A DNA stretch of 64,000 nucleotides. Source: an uncultured Aliiroseovarius sp. (GTDB lineage Bacteria; Pseudomonadota; Alphaproteobacteria; Rhodobacterales; Rhodobacteraceae). This document shows positions 62,813-64,000 of this stretch, one piece after another; position 1 is the first letter of the stretch, and each line of letters opens with the position of its first letter. The notes beneath the pieces were generated by a model. The model saw only the letters and a list, made by a program, of their open reading frames with translations, did not search any database and had not been told where the DNA came from. The stretch spans positions 1 to 64,000 of the forward strand of contig NZ_CANMFT010000005.1 of NCBI RefSeq assembly GCF_947497285.1, written 5' to 3'. A program made the translations under genes and the position numbers.

Positions 62813-64000
62813 ATGTCCACTGATCCCCTTTTGCAGCCCTATCAACTGGGACACCTGACCCTTCGCAACCGGATCATGACCACCAGCCATGAACCGGCCT
62901 ATCCCGAAGATGGAATGCCCAAGGAGCGCTATGCGGCTTATCACGCAGAACGGGCCAAGGCTGGCGTCGCGATGGCGATGACGGCAGGGTCGGCCGCGGT
63001 GTCGAAGGACAGCCCACCCGTGTTCAACAACATCCTCGCCTATAAGGATGAGGTCGTTCCGTGGATCAGAAATCTTACCGATGCTGTCCATGAACATGGC
63101 GCGGCCTGCATGATCCAGCTGACCCATCTTGGGCGGCGCACGGGTTGGAACAAAGGCGACTGGTTGCCGCCGGTCTGTTCTACGCCACACCGTGAACCGG
63201 CCCACCGCGCTTTTCCAAAATTGGCAGAGGACTGGGATATCACCCGTATCATTTCCGATTTTGCCGACGCGGCTGAGCGGATGAAAGAGGGTGGCATGGA
63301 TGGGGTCGAGATTATGACCCATGGGCATCTGCTGGATCAGTTCATTTCGCCCCTGACCAATCGTCTCGATGGACCCTACGGCGGTGATCTGACAGGGCGG
63401 ATGCGACTGACGATGGACATCATTGATGCCGTGCGTGGACGCGTCGGCAATGAATTTATCCTCGGCGTGCGTTTTGCCCCGGACGAAGCTCAGGACGGTG
63501 GCATTGACCCGGAAATGGGCATGGAGATTGCCAAGATGCTGCGCGATAGCGGGCAGGTGGATTATCTGAACATCAACCGCGGGCGCATTCATACGGACCC
63601 GGCGATGACAGATATGATCCCCATTCAGGGCGCGCCCTCGTCGCCGCACCTGGATTTTGCCGGGCGGGTGCGTGCCGAAATCGGCATGCCCACTTTTCAC
63701 GCCGCCCGTATCCCTGACGTGGCAACGGCGCGTCATGCAATTTCCTCGGGCCAACTCGACATGGTGGGCATGACGCGCGCGCACATGGCTGACCCCCATA
63801 TCGTGCAGAAGATCATCGAAGGGCGCGAGGATGACATTCGCCCCTGTGTCGGCGCGACCTACTGTCTGGACCGTATCTATCAGGCGGGCGATGCGTTGTG
63901 CATCCACAATGCCGCCACCGGGCGCGAATTGACGATGCCGCATGTGGTCGAAGCGGCCCCCGAGAACCGTAGAGTCGTGATCGTCGGCGCTGGGCCTGCC
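62813..64000 (+). CDS. NADH:flavin oxidoreductase, TMADH/StcD-like (3' end outside window)
   Basis: Open from ATG 62813 (AAGGAAGACG upstream) to the window end, 396 codons, so the C-terminal part is missing. Old-yellow-enzyme barrel: PYQLGHLTLRNRIMTTSHEP, MIQLTHLGRR, GVEIMTHGHLLDQFISPLTNRLDGPYGGD (catalytic His region), then a 4Fe-4S-type region CVGATYCLDRIYQAGDALCIHN and the start of an FAD/NAD domain RRVVIVGAGPA. Only three of the four usual cluster Cys are present (Ala where trimethylamine dehydrogenase has its second). Such proteins demethylate secondary or tertiary amines, for example N-methylproline in stachydrine catabolism. Follows mttB by 24 bp in one operon. Confidence 0.92.
   Translation, partial: MSTDPLLQPYQLGHLTLRNRIMTTSHEPAYPEDGMPKERYAAYHAERAKAGVAMAMTAGSAAVSKDSPPVFNNILAYKDEVVPWIRNLTDAVHEHGAACMIQLTHLGRRTGWNKGDWLPPVCSTPHREPAHRAFPKLAEDWDITRIISDFADAAERMKEGGMDGVEIMTHGHLLDQFISPLTNRLDGPYGGDLTGRMRLTMDIIDAVRGRVGNEFILGVRFAPDEAQDGGIDPEMGMEIAKMLRDSGQVDYLNINRGRIHTDPAMTDMIPIQGAPSSPHLDFAGRVRAEIGMPTFHAARIPDVATARHAISSGQLDMVGMTRAHMADPHIVQKIIEGREDDIRPCVGATYCLDRIYQAGDALCIHNAATGRELTMPHVVEAAPENRRVVIVGAGPA

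Noticed and set aside
62798-63943. 381-codon minus-strand ORF at the right edge
   Set aside because: It is antisense to the NADH:flavin oxidoreductase, whose barrel and cofactor motifs are unmistakable.

Overview
The window is chromosomal DNA of an alphaproteobacterium, almost certainly a marine Rhodobacteraceae (Roseobacter-group) strain. The evidence is the gene families and neighbourhoods: BztABCD amino-acid uptake, an ATP12-family chaperone, the rpmH-rnpA-yidD-yidC-MOSC-engB-argB block, a PPGLAK-type RcnB-like protein, and moderately GC-rich codon use. No tRNA, rRNA, CRISPR array or intact insertion sequence was recognised.

Region 1 (1-30768) is the tuf/S10/spc/alpha ribosomal protein cluster. 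Gene order inside each block is the ancestral one, but the cluster is cut into separately expressed blocks. They are tuf (partial) | rpsJ-rplC-rplD-rplW | rplB-rpsS-rplV-rpsC-rplP | rpmC-rpsQ-rplN-rplX-rplE-rpsN-rpsH-rplF-rplR-rpsE-rpmD | rplO-secY-adk | rpsM-rpsK-rpoA-rplQ. Strong intrinsic terminators follow tuf, rplW, rplP, rpmD, adk and rplQ. Inverted repeats that could fold as RNA precede most re-started blocks. The 10.4 kb between rplW and rplB carries a glucose-type ABC transporter (gtsABCD-like) on the minus strand, a decayed glucokinase directly behind it, a divergent OmpR-type two-component system, an L,D-transpeptidase, a small lipoprotein and a xylulokinase. The 3.3 kb between rplP and rpmC holds a hemerythrin-like protein, an RcnB-like protein, a 2OG-Fe(II) oxygenase-like protein and a bacterioferritin.

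Region 2 (30900-41372) starts with a LuxR solo and a plus-strand run rarA - cytochrome b - crcB - rluC - HAD phosphatase - ATP12 chaperone with several ATGA-type overlaps. The bztABCD glutamate/glutamine/aspartate/asparagine uptake operon follows.

Region 3 (41411-52830) is mostly minus strand. It holds sixA, a ferredoxin-like protein and a sterol desaturase (overlapping), argB, a plus-strand SDR, engB, a MOSC protein, yidC, a degenerate-GGDEF/EAL protein, ttcA, two related small Arg-rich ORFs, a well-signalled 22-codon ORF, then yidD, rnpA and rpmH.

Region 4 (53091-64000) has a TVP38 membrane protein, a MerA-like flavoprotein and an orphan histidine kinase on the plus strand, then a GNAT acetyltransferase. 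The last 7 kb is the most unusual part. A 1068-residue protein fuses a duplicated reductive-dehalogenase-type corrinoid/iron-sulfur module to a phthalate-dioxygenase-reductase-like flavin/2Fe-2S module, and a TetR regulator lies upstream of it. Divergently transcribed are an MttB-family corrinoid methyltransferase and an NADH:flavin oxidoreductase of the trimethylamine-dehydrogenase/StcD type that runs off the window. Two identical TGACA-N4-TGTCA palindromes, 21 bp apart, sit between the divergent arms. I read this as a TetR-controlled corrinoid-dependent demethylation or dehalogenation locus whose substrate cannot be told from sequence.
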